Source: Chloroflexi bacterium UBA6622 (GTDB lineage: Bacteria > Chloroflexota > UBA11872). From it: a DNA stretch of 24,565 bases. The position numbers and the translations under genes were made by a program. Shown piece by piece: positions 23,846-24,565 of this stretch; the first letter of the stretch is position 1; every line of letters starts with the position of its first letter. The DNA lies in assembly GCA_002433065.1 (NCBI GenBank), contig DJHK01000049.1, positions 32,386 to 56,950 on the forward strand. Direction: 5' to 3'. Below the pieces are notes generated by a model. The model did no database searches. It was not told the origin of the DNA and saw only the letters and a list, made by a program, of their open reading frames with translations.

Positions 23846-23907
23846 GTAACTAGACTGGGAATCACCTCAAATTGGCCAAAGGGCATACATCCGGGATTCC
23901 CTGTTAC
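23846..23907 (+). promoter_or_regulatory. long-range inverted repeat in the divergent GH116/cupin intergenic region
   Basis: Two nested inverted repeats, GTAAC (23846-23850) with GTTAC (23903-23907) and GGGAATC (23857-23863) with GATTCCC (23895-23901), flank a 31-base spacer. It could be an operator or an mRNA leader structure for the cupin gene. Nothing identifies a known riboswitch. Confidence 0.3.
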
Positions 23908-23943
23908 ACGTACGTCGCCCTGCCAGAAACTCGAGGGAGTGCA

Positions 23944-24273
23944 ATGCGAATAGTCAACGTAGAAGATGTGACCGCCAAAGACACGCCTTTTCCGGGCATC
24001 GAACGGAAAACGCTCGCGCACGGCGACCGCATGTCGGCGATCCAAACAATCCTCCCCAAGGGCACAACAGCCGCACTCCACTCGCACCCACACGAGCAAC
24101 TGAGCTTCTGCCTACAGGGCCGCATCGAGGTATCCATGCACGGCGAGACTGGCATTTGCGAGGCCGGTGGATCTTGGGTCGTACCTGGTGACGTCGAACA
24201 TGCAGCACACGCCCTCGAGGACTCGTTGATCCTCGAAGTGTTTAGCCCGGTTCGGGAAGAATTTCTCGACTAG
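23944..24273 (+). CDS. single-domain cupin protein
   Basis: This 109-residue protein carries cupin motif 1, ALHSHPHEQLSFCLQG (His46, His48, His50, Glu51), and motif 2, GGSWVVPGDVEHAAHA (His86), which together form the metal site of a small beta-barrel. Such proteins serve as sugar isomerase-like enzymes, dioxygenases or metal-binding folds; the function cannot be named. The ATG at 23944 has GAGGGAG just upstream, which favours it over the longer in-frame start at 23872. It is divergent from GH116 and convergent with the oxidoreductase at the window end. Confidence 0.88.
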   Translation: MRIVNVEDVTAKDTPFPGIERKTLAHGDRMSAIQTILPKGTTAALHSHPHEQLSFCLQGRIEVSMHGETGICEAGGSWVVPGDVEHAAHALEDSLILEVFSPVREEFLD

Positions 24274-24310
24274 CCAGACCCAGCATCCTTAGCAACCACA
24301 TCGTTCATTA

Positions 24311-24330
24311 GGAACCGAACGGGTTTTCTC
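24311..24330 (+). terminator. weak hairpin with T-run between convergent genes
   Basis: GGAACC, loop GAACG and GGTTTTC can form a short stem with G-T wobbles followed by T residues. It lies 38 bp after the cupin stop and before the stop of the convergent oxidoreductase. The stem is short, so the call is weak. Confidence 0.25.
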
Positions 24331-24333
24331 CGA

Positions 24334-24565
24334 TTAACTGCCGTGTTCTGAGGGCAGGGAGGTCACATGGCGAATGTCGTAGCGGCCCGGACTCTGAACT
24401 GGCAACGCGCCGCTACTGATCATTTCAACCAGCGGCGATGTCCGCGTCTTCATCGGCAAGTCCACCAGACTGTGCGAACGCGCCGACTCGTAGATTGCCA
24501 TCAGGATTTCCTGAGTCCGAATGCACCAACGAGCCTCCTGATAATGGCCGTCGGCCTCACCCGCG
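24334..24565 (-). CDS. Gfo/Idh/MocA-family oxidoreductase, C-terminal end only
   Basis: The minus-strand frame runs from the window edge to a TAA at 24336-24334 and reads GEADGHYQEARWCIRTQEI, then a helix LMAIYESARSHSLVDLPM and a closing SPGRYDIRHV. The A-R-x-x-I-R-T-x-E-I-L-M-A-I-Y-E-S-A helix followed by V-x-L-P is the usual C-terminus of Gfo/Idh/MocA NAD(P)-dependent sugar or inositol dehydrogenases. The nucleotide-binding and catalytic parts lie beyond the window. Only 77 codons are visible, so substrate and exact subgroup are unknown. Confidence 0.75.
   Translation of the reverse strand, partial: AGEADGHYQEARWCIRTQEILMAIYESARSHSLVDLPMKTRTSPLVEMISSGALPVQSPGRYDIRHVTSLPSEHGS

Noticed and set aside
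1..24565. CRISPR arrays, tRNAs, insertion sequences and phage genes
   Set aside because: No regularly spaced short repeats, cloverleaf-like sequences, transposase or phage structural motifs were recognised on either strand.

Overview
This is a bacterial chromosomal window with GC content that looks to be in the mid-50s percent. It carries catabolic and accessory genes and no rRNA, tRNA, CRISPR array, transposase or integrase that I can recognise. The gene families present are phytanoyl-CoA dioxygenase, an MR/MLE-type enolase, a PdxA-like dehydrogenase, a PHP hydrolase, an M19 dipeptidase-like protein, a GH116 glucosidase, a Gfo/Idh/MocA oxidoreductase, a cupin and many small lipoproteins. That mixture is typical of free-living or sponge-associated heterotrophs such as Poribacteria, SAR202-type Chloroflexota or Latescibacterota. 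This placement is a guess from gene content; no marker gene is present. Several genes start at GTG or TTG, Shine-Dalgarno sequences are often weak, and intergenic gaps are all below 300 bp.

Layout. 1-1167 is the 3' part of a LamG/beta-propeller gene followed by a tiny lipoprotein (A). 1447-3471 holds a PHP-domain hydrolase and a PdxA-like dehydrogenase on the minus strand. 3751-5661 holds a short-chain dehydrogenase with an apparent frameshift at an A6 run and a PhyH dioxygenase. 5718-8585 holds a large serine hydrolase (beta-lactamase fold) lipoprotein with two nearly identical Ig-like modules, then a membrane-anchored YceI protein, then tiny lipoprotein B. 8913-11228 (minus) holds a four-helix membrane protein, a probable divergent tiny lipoprotein (D), a zinc alcohol dehydrogenase and a DUF6141-like membrane protein. 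11486-14084 (plus) holds a DsrE-like protein, a 39-nt perfect hairpin, a glycerophosphodiester phosphodiesterase and an enolase-superfamily dehydratase. 14194-15213 (minus) is an M19 protein. 15395-17530 (plus) holds tiny lipoprotein C and the complete LamG/beta-propeller paralogue, followed by a 46-codon C-terminal remnant of a short-chain dehydrogenase. 17763-23785 (minus) is a probable operon: GH116 glucosidase, a thioredoxin-like protein with an in-frame TGA at its redox motif, a 20-codon leader ORF, a GH43/GH32-like five-bladed propeller protein and a metallo-beta-lactamase-fold hydrolase. The window ends with a cupin gene and the C-terminal end of a Gfo/Idh/MocA oxidoreductase.

The most unusual signals are these. 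(1) A LamG jelly-roll domain is interrupted by what reads as a seven-bladed beta-propeller, present as two paralogues. (2) Tiny lipoproteins sharing an RQDLS motif just after the lipidated cysteine occur at least three times, probably four, and two of the copies sit beside the two LamG/propeller genes. (3) A thioredoxin-fold gene has TGA at the first redox-cysteine position, intact coding sequence beyond it and a possible bacterial SECIS-like hairpin, which makes it a selenoprotein candidate. (4) A 20-codon leader ORF with an extended anti-SD match ends in TAG directly abutting the ATG of the next enzyme in the same frame.
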